From DASWVC01 sp036401335 (GTDB lineage Bacteria > Verrucomicrobiota > Verrucomicrobiia > Chthoniobacterales > JAFAMB01), in the NCBI GenBank assembly GCA_036401335.1, contig DASWVC010000365.1:1-6381 (forward strand): DNA of 6,381 nucleotides. Direction: 5' to 3'. Made by a program: the position numbers and the translations under genes. Every line of letters starts with the position of its first letter. The first letter of the stretch is position 1. A model generated the notes under the pieces. The model was not told the DNA's origin. It ran no database searches and saw only the letters and a program-made list of their open reading frames with translations. Positions 1-6,381 of the stretch are shown here, piece after piece.

Positions 1-886
1 AGGCGGCCAAGTCGCGCCGGGCTTCCTCCGCATCCCGGCGCTCAAACATCCACCGCAATTCGGTCAGGCAATCGTCGGCTACGGCCCGCCGGGGAAAGAA
101 GTCCAAGGCGTTGCGCAAAAAGTGCACGTAGCACCGCTGCCAGAGGGCTTCGGGCGGCACCTCCATGAGGGCGCGTTTCAAGCCCGGGTGGCGCGTCGCT
201 CACCGCCAGCACCACCCCGTGCAGGCCCCGGGCCTTTAAGCCCACCAGGAAGTCCTTCCAGCTCGTCGTGCTTTCGCGATTGGCCAACTCCACCCCGAGC
301 ACCTGGCGGCGGCCTTCCCCGTCGACCCCAATGGCCACCAGCACCGCCCGGCTGCGGACGACTCCGGTGTCCCGGACCTTTTCGTAGCGGGCGTCAAGGT
401 AGACGTAGGGGAACCCGTCGTCTAAAGGCCGTTCCCTCACCGCTTGGAGTTCGGCGTCCAGGCGCTTGGCCACCGCACTGACCGCACGGGCGCTGAACGC
501 GTGCCCACACAGCTCCTGGAGTCACCGCCTTGACCTTGCGGGTGCTGACCCCTTGGACGTACCTCTCGGCTAAAGCGGCCACCAACGCCTTTTCGCTCGA
601 GTTGATACCGCTCAAAAAGCTCGGTCGAAAACTGCCCCTCCCGGTCTTGGGGCACCCGCAGTTCCAGCGGCCCCACCCGGGTCACCAAGTTCCGCCCGTA
701 ATGGCCGCTGCGGTAGCCCCGCCGCCCCGCCGCCCGTTCGCCCTTGCCGGCGCCGAGCGTTTCGCTCATTTCCGCCTCCAGCACTTCCTGCACCGTCCGT
801 TCCACCAGACGCCGCATCAGGTCCTGATCCGCTGCCACCACTGCACTGATCTCCGTTACATTTTGCCTATCGTTCCGTCGGGTCAT
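1..886 (-). pseudogene. IS256-family (Mutator-type) transposase, frameshifted and cut by the window edge
   Basis: This encodes a DDE transposase of the IS256/Transposase_mut family, which moves its own element. The reading starts at ATG 886 with a GGAG ribosome site six bases upstream (896-893). A TTG at 922 in the same frame is less likely. The protein must be read in three frames. The N-terminal part contains AEMSETLGAGKGER, GYRSGHYGRNL and FSTELFERYQ. It shifts near 601-598 into SEKALVAALAERYVQGVSTR, shifts again near 522-518 into ELCGHAFSARAVSAVAKRL, and once more near 195-190 after VLAVSDA into HPGLKRALMEVPPEALWQRC. Each shift is explained by one extra base. The first catalytic Asp (YLDARYEK) and second (VSDA) are present, as is the family's C-x2-H element (CYVHFLRN). 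The catalytic Glu would lie past the left edge. Three frameshifts make it non-functional as written. Family assignment is very secure; whether the indels are real decay or sequence error is open. Confidence 0.9.
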
Positions 887-940
887 GGTTCGCTCCAAGG
901 TTGGTCGTTTGGTCACTTCCAACCGCTTACCATGACCCCT

Positions 941-972
941 TCTTTTTGCAGAACTTTCAGCACACTATCCTC
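941..972 (-). repeat. Putative terminal inverted repeat of the IS256-family element
   Basis: Between the transposase start and the mlaD stop, the minus strand reads GAGGATAGTGTGCTGAAAGT and then TTCTGCAAAAAG. A GTGT-type motif followed by A-rich runs resembles the ends of IS256-family elements. This is recognition by eye only: the partner repeat at the other end is outside the window, so the exact outer base is unknown. Confidence 0.4.
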
Positions 973-989
973 TTATCTTCGCGCCATTA

Positions 990-1005
990 CCCCGACACCC
1001 CGACA
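990..1005. repeat. Two perfect tandem copies of the 8-mer CCCCGACA
   Basis: CCCCGACA occurs twice back to back, between the putative end of the insertion sequence and the mlaD stop codon. Eight bases is within the range of target duplications made by IS256-family elements, but both copies lie on the same side of the element, so this is not its target duplication. It may be simple local slippage. No function can be assigned. Confidence 0.6.
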
Positions 1006-1012
1006 CCTTCTT

Positions 1013-1984
1013 CTAGCCCGTCACCTTCTTTCCGGTCCGGCGCGTTTTGGCACGGGGCGTCGGTTCAGGCGCAACCGATGACTCATCGTTGTACTTGATC
1101 GTGTTCGGCCAGATAAGGCGCCAGGGCTGATTTTTAAGTCGCCCGCTAAGTTGGCCAAAGTCAGTCAGGATCACGTTCACGCGTGGAAAGATGCCGTTCA
1201 GTTCGCGGTGCACGTCATTGAGGACCAGCTTTAGTTCTTCGGATGAGTTGTTGAAATTGGACACTGTTTTCTGGAGGTTGTTGTCACTTGTTAGCTGCGC
1301 CGTAAGCCCGTTCACGGTGTCCAAGGTGCCGCGGAGCTTGGCCAATGAATTGTCGATAGGACCTCCAGTGGAAGTCATCGTGCTCAGGCTGTTTCCGATC
1401 GACTCGAAACTTTTAAGCGTTCCCATCAGCGATGAGTGCGGCGCGGTCAGTTCCGTCAGATTTGTGGCCGTTCGCTGAAGTTCAGCGAGCGTTGCCTCCG
1501 CTTGGCGGAGCGCAGGGTCGAGCCGCTGGATTACTTGCGGTCCGAGTTCTCCCAGGTCGGGCGCGCGGCTCCCCACAAAGCTGTCGCCGGTTTGAGCCAG
1601 GCCCGACGCCGCATTGCCATTCGTGAAATCAATGACAAGTTCTGCCAGGAGCCCGAACGTACGCATGGTCACCGAAGTCTCCTTGTAGATTTGGGCGTCG
1701 GGCGACACTTCCACCGTGATGACGACTTCATCGGAAGGATGACCTTCCGGACGCTCGTTTGGCGGAACTGGGGAGGCAATGCTTTGCACGATCCCGATCT
1801 TCCGGCCTGCCAGCATCACCGTTGCACCCGGTTTAATCCCGGCCGCATTGTCGAGGTACACCTTATACGTGTGCAACGCTCTGAACAATCCGGGCGAGGA
1901 GAGGTAAAGCACCGCCCCGACTGCCAAGCCGAGGGTCAGCAGCACCAGAAGGCCGGTGCGAACTTCATTCCGTATGATCTGCAT
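1013..1984 (-). CDS. mlaD: MlaD-like MCE-domain protein, phospholipid ABC transporter substrate-binding subunit
   Basis: This 323-residue protein is the lipid-binding subunit of an Mla-type transporter. It is anchored in the inner membrane and faces the periplasm, where MCE domains assemble into a ring (known for the family). A single N-terminal membrane helix covers residues 10-30. The MCE domain spans about 38-122, with the signature AAGIKPGATVMLAGRKIG and the closing GLLAELVIDFTNG. Residues 145-285 are rich in heptad-like Leu/Ile spacing (TLAELQRTATNLTEL, ELKLVLNDVHREL) and probably form the long helical region of extended MCE proteins. A conserved-looking LKNQPWRLIWPNTIKY follows, then a basic, Pro-rich tail. 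It is longer than E. coli MlaD (about 180 residues). The start overlaps the end of mlaF by 20 bp. The only clear ribosome site, GGAGG at 2004-2000, is 15 bases from the ATG, unusually far, and no ATG, GTG or TTG lies between in frame. Confidence 0.88.
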   Translation of the reverse strand: MQIIRNEVRTGLLVLLTLGLAVGAVLYLSSPGLFRALHTYKVYLDNAAGIKPGATVMLAGRKIGIVQSIASPVPPNERPEGHPSDEVVITVEVSPDAQIYKETSVTMRTFGLLAELVIDFTNGNAASGLAQTGDSFVGSRAPDLGELGPQVIQRLDPALRQAEATLAELQRTATNLTELTAPHSSLMGTLKSFESIGNSLSTMTSTGGPIDNSLAKLRGTLDTVNGLTAQLTSDNNLQKTVSNFNNSSEELKLVLNDVHRELNGIFPRVNVILTDFGQLSGRLKNQPWRLIWPNTIKYNDESSVAPEPTPRAKTRRTGKKVTG

Positions 1985-2759
1985 GGTGATGAATTGTTGC
2001 CTCCGTGATTGGTCCCTCGACTTCCCCAGTTACGAACTGGCGAACCACCGGGTTGCGTGAAGTCCGAAAGGCCTCGGGAGTACCCTCTTGAATTATTTTG
2101 CCTTGAAAAAGCATGGCCATCCGCGTGGCGATGCGGAAAGCGCTCTCCATTTCGTGAGTGACTATGATAGAGGTCGCGTCGGTTTGTTCCGTCAAGTTGA
2201 TGATCAGTTCGTCGATCACCGAACTGATCACCGGGTCCAATCCGGCCGACGGTTCGTCGAAAAGGATGAGCTCAGGTTCCATCATCAGCGCCCGGGCCAG
2301 GCTGACGCGTTTACGCATCCCGCCGCTAAGTTCCGAGGGCAGTTTATCTTCCGTGCCGCTCATGCCGACAATGTCCAATTTCTCCTCAATCATGCGGTCG
2401 AGTTCCTTGCGCGACTTGCGGCCGAGTTCTTCAACCGGCAACGCAAGGTTTTCCCGTACCGTCAGCGAACTGATGAGCGCAGAATATTGGTAAACCATGC
2501 CCATCCGCGTGCGCAGAAGGTTCAGCTTGCCGCGGCTCAGCCGATTCACCCGCAGGTGTTTGTAGCGAACTTCGCCCCGGCTTGGTTTCAGCAACCCCAG
2601 GATCAGGCGCAGCATGGTGCTTTTGCCGCCGCCGCTTTGCCCCATGATAACGAGGCGATCACGCGGGTGGACCGCGAGGTTCACACCATCCAGCACCACG
2701 TCGTCGCCAAACTTCAGGACGATGTCGATCAGCTGAACTAAAGGGGTGGCTGTGTTCAT
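1965..2759 (-). CDS. mlaF: MlaF-like ATPase of a phospholipid ABC transporter
   Basis: This 264-residue cytoplasmic ATPase powers the MlaE permease in lipid transport between the membranes. All ABC motifs are present: Walker A GQSGGGKS (40-47), Q-loop Q91 in VYQYSALISSLTV, signature LSGGM (144-148) followed by RKRVSLARAL, Walker B LILFDEP (164-170), D-loop SAGLDP and switch His202 in IVTHEM. The tail QFVTGEVEGPI is typical of the MlaF branch. The last residues (HHHADHTE) are His/acid-rich, and their role is unknown. The ATG overlaps the mlaE stop codon (ATGA), with AAGG at 2770-2767 seven bases upstream, so the pair is probably translationally coupled. The 3' end overlaps mlaD by 20 bp. Length and motif order match the family with no sign of damage. 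Confidence 0.93.
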   Translation of the reverse strand: MNTATPLVQLIDIVLKFGDDVVLDGVNLAVHPRDRLVIMGQSGGGKSTMLRLILGLLKPSRGEVRYKHLRVNRLSRGKLNLLRTRMGMVYQYSALISSLTVRENLALPVEELGRKSRKELDRMIEEKLDIVGMSGTEDKLPSELSGGMRKRVSLARALMMEPELILFDEPSAGLDPVISSVIDELIINLTEQTDATSIIVTHEMESAFRIATRMAMLFQGKIIQEGTPEAFRTSRNPVVRQFVTGEVEGPITEATIHHHADHTE

Positions 2760-3547
2760 CCGGTGGCCTTGGTGACCATCAGGTTGAACATCGTATCAAA
2801 ACCGATCACCGTGCTGATGGCAATTACCACGCTGTCAGTCGTCGACGCCCCAACCCCTTCGGCGCCGCCTCGGACCGAGAGGCCCTTGTAGCAGGCGATC
2901 AAACCGATCAATAGCCCAAAAAACATGGCTTTAAACAACCCGATGATGATGTCGCTGACGTACAAACTGGTAAGCACCGCGTCGTAATAAAACGCCGGCA
3001 CCAGGTTGAGCGTGACCCAGGAGATCAGCCCGGAACCCACCAGGGCCGCCACGCAAGACACAACGGATAAACAGGGCATCAGCAGGGTGATCGCGAGGAG
3101 CCGGGGCGCAACCAGAAAGCGCAGCGGGCCAATGCCCATGGCCTCGATTGCTTCGACCTCCTCCGACACCTGCATCGTGCCCAGTTCTGCGGTAAACGCT
3201 GCTCCGATACGAGCCGCCAGCACAATACCCGTCAGCAGCGGCCCGAGCTCACGCGTGAAAGAAATCGCAATCAGGGTTGGAACGAGCCGCTCGGTGCCGA
3301 ACTTTTGCAGTTGGTAGCCGGTCAACAGGGCCATCGTGAGGCCCAGAAAAAACGACACCAGCATGACCAGCGGAACCGATCCCACACCCGTACGGTCGGT
3401 CTGAGCAAAAAATGCCGCCAAACGAAAGGGCCAGCGACCGCGGCGGATGTTTGCAACCATCTCCTCGATGGTGTTGAGAAACAGCCAGACAATGCTGCCA
3501 ATGTGAATCAGCGTGGCCCGTGTGTAAAAACCGATCTGGTAAAGCAA
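2756..3547 (-). CDS. mlaE: MlaE-like permease of a phospholipid ABC transporter
   Basis: This 263-residue inner-membrane permease forms the lipid path of the Mla complex with MlaF and MlaD. Family hallmarks are ELGPLLTGIVLAARIGAAF (100-118), ELGTMQVSEEVEAIEAMGI (121-139), which is the part expected to couple to the ATPase, and CYKGLSVRGGAEGVG (219-233) near the C-terminus. Hydrophobic segments lie at about 12-25, 58-76, 150-182, 196-219 and 238-256. The start is a non-ATG codon: TTG at 3547, or the adjacent CTG at 3550. Both follow a strong AAGGAG, and an in-frame stop (TAG) lies just upstream. The first internal Met (residue 30) would remove the N-terminal helix that the family normally has. 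It is the first gene of mlaE-mlaF-mlaD, 92 bp after the exporter gene and behind a likely terminator, so it may have its own promoter, but I could not find a convincing one. Confidence 0.92.
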   Translation of the reverse strand: MLYQIGFYTRATLIHIGSIVWLFLNTIEEMVANIRRGRWPFRLAAFFAQTDRTGVGSVPLVMLVSFFLGLTMALLTGYQLQKFGTERLVPTLIAISFTRELGPLLTGIVLAARIGAAFTAELGTMQVSEEVEAIEAMGIGPLRFLVAPRLLAITLLMPCLSVVSCVAALVGSGLISWVTLNLVPAFYYDAVLTSLYVSDIIIGLFKAMFFGLLIGLIACYKGLSVRGGAEGVGASTTDSVVIAISTVIGFDTMFNLMVTKATG

Positions 3548-3556
3548 CAGGTACTA

Positions 3557-3562
3557 CTCCTT
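3557..3562 (-). promoter_or_regulatory. Ribosome binding site deciding the mlaE start (AAGGAG)
   Basis: AAGGAG on the minus strand lies nine bases before TTG 3547 and six before CTG 3550. A TAG stop in the same frame follows it directly, so translation of mlaE must begin at one of these two rare start codons. TTG has the better spacing. Confidence 0.75.
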
Positions 3563-3584
3563 ATGGGCAGGACCAGCCGCAAGT

Positions 3585-3608
3585 AAAAAATGCCGCCTGC
3601 CGGGCGCA
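3585..3608 (-). terminator. Probable Rho-independent terminator after the ABC exporter gene
   Basis: On the minus strand TGCGCC, loop CGGCA, then GGC-G-GCA forms a six-pair GC-rich stem with one bulged G, followed at once by TTTTTT. It lies about 30 bases after the exporter stop codon and before the mlaE ribosome site. The stem is short, so termination may be partial. A separate perfect palindrome, TGGCCGGCCA at 3611-3620, sits just upstream and could form a second hairpin or be chance in GC-rich DNA. Confidence 0.5.
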
Positions 3609-3639
3609 CGTGGCCGGCCAGGAAATCAATCCACCGCGC

Positions 3640-5397
3640 TTAGCTGGCCCTTGCGACCGTGAGTTCCGGCGTATTTTCGAGGAAAAGGCCGCTTTCGCAA
3701 AGCCGCGCGTAACTTCCTCCGGCCGACAACAACTCCTCGTGTGTGCCCCGCTCGACGATTTCTCCCTGGTCCAACACCAGGATCTGGTCAGCGTTACGAA
3801 CCGTGGATAACCGGTGAGCGATCACAAAGCTGGTGCGCCCGAGCAAAAGCCTTTGCAACGCCGTTTGGATCTGGCGCTCCGTTTCCGTGTCGACGCTGGC
3901 CGTAGCTTCGTCCAGGATAAGGATCGGCGGATCTTTGAGCAGGGCTCGGGCAATCGAAAGGCGCTGTTTTTCTCCTACACTGAGCTTCACCCCGCGTTCG
4001 CCGACGTTGGTGTTCAACCCGGTGGACAAACGCCGGACAAACGCCTCGGCGTTGGCGGCCCGCAACGCCTGCCACATCTCGGCTTCCGTTGCTCCCCGGT
4101 TTCCGAGCCGCAAGTTCTGCTCCACCGTGCCATGAAACAGAAAACTTTCCTGGCTCACGAACCCGATTGATCGCCGCAGGGCCACCTTCGACAGCGAGCG
4201 AACGGAACGGCCGTCCACCAGGATGTCGCCCTGATCCGGCGACAATTCATAGAAGCGCAACAATAAACCGACCAACGTCGATTTTCCTGCTCCGGTCGGA
4301 CCCACCAGCGCAACCGTCTGACCAGGCTCCGCCACCAAAGAAACGCTCTTTAGAATGCGTCGTTCCGGAGCATAAGCAAAGCTGACGTCGCGGTATTCTA
4401 CCCGACCCATCGGGTCAAACGTTTCGTCCGGACGCAAATCGGCTTCGGTCGGTTCATCAATGATTTCGAACACCCGCTGGCCCGCTGCGCGGCCGCTTTG
4501 CAGCATCTGGTTCAAGCTGTGCAGCCGCCCGATCGGTTCATAAAGGAAACGCACCAGGATCAGGCACGCAACGAGTTCGCCCAATTCCATTCTGCCGTTA
4601 AGCACGGCCAGGCCACCAACGCCGGTAACGATGGCCAGACCGCAGGACGTAAAGAATTCCATGGCCGGCGAGTAGAGCGCCCACGCTTTCATTACCACCA
4701 GGCTCGCAGCCTTCAGCTTCTCGCTCGCCGCGTTGAAGCGGGCGTGCTCGTCGGTTTCGCGGGCGTACGCTTTAATCTGTCGGACGCCCGTCAGGTTATC
4801 GTGCAGCAGTGAGTTCATGTCCGAGGCGGCCCGGCGTTGCGCCGCGTACCGCGAACGCGCCGTCAACGTGTAGGCCAAGGCTCCCCCGACCATGAAAGGA
4901 ATCGGGACCAACGCGAGCAAACCGAGAGCCGGTTGACGCCAGAACAACAGTCCGCCCACGATCAGCAACTGCAAAATCGCCACGGAACCCTGCTCGATGC
5001 CGTCGATCAACACACGTTCCACCGCGTTCACGTCCTCTAACACCCGCGTCATGATGTCGCCCGTGGCCCGCTGATCAAACCACGCCAGCGGCAACTTCTG
5101 GATGTGATCGTAAAGGTCGCTGCGCAGGTCAAAGATCACCTGCTGCTCAAATGTGTTGTTCAGGACGATTCGCAGCGCGTTGGCAGCGTTCTGAACCAGA
5201 AAACCGCCCACTGCAAACAACGTCAACGGCAGCAGAAGCTCCGGGCGGTGGCCGCGAATGGCTTGATCGATCACCCGCTGCGTCACCGCCGGAAACACGA
5301 TAACCATGACGGTGCTTAAAACCGCAAATCCCAGCGTTCCTGCCGCCATCCAAGGGTATTGCCGTGTGTACCTGAAAACCCGTAAAATCATCTGCAT
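3640..5397 (-). CDS. MsbA/BmrA-type ABC exporter half-transporter (fused membrane and ATPase domains)
   Basis: This complete 585-residue protein is an inner-membrane exporter expected to act as a homodimer. The membrane domain (ABC_membrane) covers about 15-300, with helices near 17-38, 54-75, 136-153, 157-178 and 247-268. It includes the coupling-helix region LAWFDQRATGDIMTRVLEDV and NLTGVRQIKAYARE. The ATPase domain covers about 333-575: Walker A GPTGAGKST (366-374), Q-loop Q416 in GFVSQESFLFHGTV, signature LSVGEKQ (472-478), Walker B ILILDE (492-497), D-loop SVD (501-503) and switch His528 in IAHRLSTVRNAD. The signature has Val where LSGGQ has its first Gly, and Glu for Gln. The substrate cannot be told from sequence: lipid, lipid A precursor, peptide or drug are all possible. 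ATG 5397 was chosen; a second ATG at 5391 is equally plausible, since GGGG is 8 bases from the first and GAG 9 bases from the second. It lies 63 bp after the betaine transporter gene. Confidence 0.92.
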   Translation of the reverse strand: MQMILRVFRYTRQYPWMAAGTLGFAVLSTVMVIVFPAVTQRVIDQAIRGHRPELLLPLTLFAVGGFLVQNAANALRIVLNNTFEQQVIFDLRSDLYDHIQKLPLAWFDQRATGDIMTRVLEDVNAVERVLIDGIEQGSVAILQLLIVGGLLFWRQPALGLLALVPIPFMVGGALAYTLTARSRYAAQRRAASDMNSLLHDNLTGVRQIKAYARETDEHARFNAASEKLKAASLVVMKAWALYSPAMEFFTSCGLAIVTGVGGLAVLNGRMELGELVACLILVRFLYEPIGRLHSLNQMLQSGRAAGQRVFEIIDEPTEADLRPDETFDPMGRVEYRDVSFAYAPERRILKSVSLVAEPGQTVALVGPTGAGKSTLVGLLLRFYELSPDQGDILVDGRSVRSLSKVALRRSIGFVSQESFLFHGTVEQNLRLGNRGATEAEMWQALRAANAEAFVRRLSTGLNTNVGERGVKLSVGEKQRLSIARALLKDPPILILDEATASVDTETERQIQTALQRLLLGRTSFVIAHRLSTVRNADQILVLDQGEIVERGTHEELLSAGGSYARLCESGLFLENTPELTVARAS

Positions 5398-5460
5398 TTA
5401 CTCTGCCCCAATTACCGCAAACATAACGTGTAGCACACTTGAACGGTTTCGCGTGCAGGC
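5398..5460 (-). other. Short intergenic gap between betaine transporter and exporter
   Basis: This 63 bp gap has no hairpin with a T-run, so no intrinsic terminator separates the two genes and read-through into the exporter is possible. It contains a small imperfect inverted repeat, GTGT-AGC-ACAC at 5428-5438 on the plus strand, too weak to call an operator. No clear -35/-10 pair was found. Confidence 0.4.
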
Positions 5461-6381
5461 TTACTGCTTAAGGCGCAAACCCTTGGGAATGATCAAACGA
5501 TCCAGCAACGTAAAAGCAGCCTGGGCCAGCAACGCCAGCAGCGCTGCGGGAATGGCGCCTTCTAAAATTGTGTGGGGATCATTAAGGTTAAGTCCGCTGA
5601 GGATTGGTTCGCCCAGCCCGCCGACGCCAATCAGCGCGGCAAGGGTGGCAGTGCCGATGTCAATGATCGCGCTGGTTTTGATCCCCGCCAGAATCGTGCG
5701 CGACGCAAGCGGCAGAAACACTTTCCATAACTGCGCTCGGGGTTCCAGGCCGAGGGCGGCTGCCGATTCGCGAACCGCCGTGGGAATGTCCTGCAGGCCG
5801 GTGGCGGTATTGCGAACGATCGGCAGCAAGCTGTACAGAAAAAGCGCGAAAACCGCCGTTACCGGGCTGATCCCGAAGAACGGGACGGGCACAAGCAACG
5901 CCAGCAAAGCCAGCGATGGAATCGTTTGGATCACGCCACTCGCCCCAAGGATGAAGCTGCTGACCGGGCCCGGGCGGCTTGCCCGGATGCCAAGCGGTAT
6001 GCCGACAAGAATGGCCAGCAACAACGAGGCCCCAACCAGTTCGAGGTGCCGCCGGGTCCAGCGCCCGATGTTTCCGACGAGCTCATTTCCGGCGTTTCCC
6101 GGTGGGGTTCCGAAATAGAGTGCCGCTGCCCGCCCGTAATCCTTTGTCCGTTCAGCCTCGGCGTTCAACCGCCTCATCCGTCCTTCGTCCAGTGTGCCGG
6201 CAAGACTTTCCAGCGCCGCCACTGCCCGGGGATCGAGGTCGAGCCGGTAAAGAAACACGGCTTTGTATTGCGGGAAGAAGTGAAGGTCATCCTCAAGCAC
6301 CACCAGGTTGGTTTCCGCGATCCTGGCATCGGTGGAGTAGGCGTCCTTGACGTCAATCGAGCCGGTTACGAGTGCGGCGTA
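5461..6381 (-). CDS. Glycine betaine/choline-type ABC transporter, substrate-binding domain fused N-terminally to permease domain (5' end missing)
   Basis: This open frame runs off the right edge; 306 residues are visible. Residues 1-91 are the C-terminal part of an OpuAC/OsmF-type substrate-binding domain: VTGSIDVKDAYSTDARI (6-21), then NLVVLEDDLHFFPQYKAVF (25-43) and a helical end LAGTLDEGRMRRLNAEAE. Residues 98-306 are a ProW/OpuAB-type permease: HLELVGASLLLAILVGIPLG, then IQTIPSLALLALLVPVPFFG (151-170), LFLYSLLPIVRNTATGL and the EAA loop ESAAALGL...VFLPLA (205-226), ending with IGVGGLGEPILSGL. No stop separates the two parts, so one protein carries both functions. The permease sits in the inner membrane and the binding domain outside it. 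By family it imports compatible solutes such as glycine betaine or choline using a separate OpuAA/ProV-type ATPase not seen here. The related EgtU proteins bind ergothioneine, so the ligand is uncertain. Confidence 0.88.
   Translation of the reverse strand, partial: YAALVTGSIDVKDAYSTDARIAETNLVVLEDDLHFFPQYKAVFLYRLDLDPRAVAALESLAGTLDEGRMRRLNAEAERTKDYGRAAALYFGTPPGNAGNELVGNIGRWTRRHLELVGASLLLAILVGIPLGIRASRPGPVSSFILGASGVIQTIPSLALLALLVPVPFFGISPVTAVFALFLYSLLPIVRNTATGLQDIPTAVRESAAALGLEPRAQLWKVFLPLASRTILAGIKTSAIIDIGTATLAALIGVGGLGEPILSGLNLNDPHTILEGAIPAALLALLAQAAFTLLDRLIIPKGLRLKQ

Larger units (their letters stand above)
1..972 (-). mobile_element. IS256-family insertion sequence, partial (5' end only)
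   Basis: This is the transposase-start end of an IS256-family (Mutator-like) insertion sequence. It consists of a frameshifted transposase gene plus about 85 bp of non-coding end sequence between the transposase start and a putative terminal repeat. The outer boundary near 972 is inferred from an IS256-like motif (GTGTGCTGAAAGTTCTGCA on the minus strand) and could be off by about 10 bp. The other end lies outside the window, so neither the inverted-repeat partner nor the target-site duplication can be checked. The element points the same way as the mla operon and lies just past its last visible gene. Confidence 0.75.

Noticed and set aside
990..1005. Tandem CCCCGACA considered as the target-site duplication of the insertion sequence
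   Set aside because: A target duplication should flank the element on both sides, and both copies are on one side.
530..1081. Plus-strand open frame (183 codons) across the transposase start and the mlaD 3' end
   Set aside because: It is antisense to the transposase N-terminus and crosses the insertion-sequence boundary; the translation is Pro/His/Arg-rich with no domain.
2088..2741. Plus-strand open frame (217 codons) opposite mlaF
   Set aside because: It lies entirely antisense to a gene with all ABC motifs and has no family-like motif, so it is a shadow frame.
5425..5440. Inverted repeat GTGT-AGC-ACAC as an operator upstream of the exporter
   Set aside because: The arms are only four bases with a mismatched extension, and no promoter could be paired with it.
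5306..6118. Long plus-strand open frame (270 codons) opposite the betaine transporter and exporter start
   Set aside because: It is antisense to two well-supported genes, spans the gap between them, has composition typical of GC-rich shadow frames (many Arg, Ser, Pro, Ala) and shows no recognisable domain.
1..6381. CRISPR array, tRNA or rRNA genes, or a phage or defence system
   Set aside because: No regularly spaced repeats, tRNA-like cloverleaf or rRNA-like stretches were seen, and the protein content is transport genes plus one insertion sequence.

Overview
All genes in this window read on the minus strand. The DNA is moderately GC-rich. An Mla-type phospholipid transport operon points to a diderm (Gram-negative) bacterium. 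The mlaE-mlaF-mlaD order, rather than the enterobacterial mlaF-mlaE-mlaD, and the substrate-binding/permease fusion at the right edge suggest a lineage outside the Gammaproteobacteria, perhaps Verrucomicrobiota or Acidobacteriota. That placement is an impression, not a result.

In order of transcription (right to left): (1) 6381-5461, the 3' part of an osmoprotectant (glycine betaine/choline) ABC transporter gene in which the substrate-binding domain comes before the permease domain in one polypeptide; its start lies outside the window. (2) 5397-3640, a complete MsbA/BmrA-type ABC exporter half-transporter, followed by a plausible Rho-independent terminator at 3608-3585. (3) 3547-1013, a tight, overlapping mlaE-mlaF-mlaD operon encoding the permease, ATPase and MCE-domain lipid-binding subunit of an inner-membrane phospholipid transporter. 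(4) About 972 to 1, the 5' end of an IS256-family insertion sequence whose transposase carries three separate one-base insertions and runs off the left edge. The insertion sequence ends only about 40 bp past the mlaD stop codon.

The MlaEFD proteins should work as one complex moving lipids between inner and outer membrane. No mlaC or mlaB homologue is visible; if either belongs to this operon it lies beyond the insertion sequence or elsewhere. The neighbouring exporter belongs to a group that includes lipid flippases, so a shared envelope theme is possible but unproven.

I do not see a convincing undescribed system. The points most worth a second look are the SBD-then-TMD order of the fused transporter, the same-sign frameshifts in the transposase, and the insertion sequence sitting at the 3' end of the mla operon.
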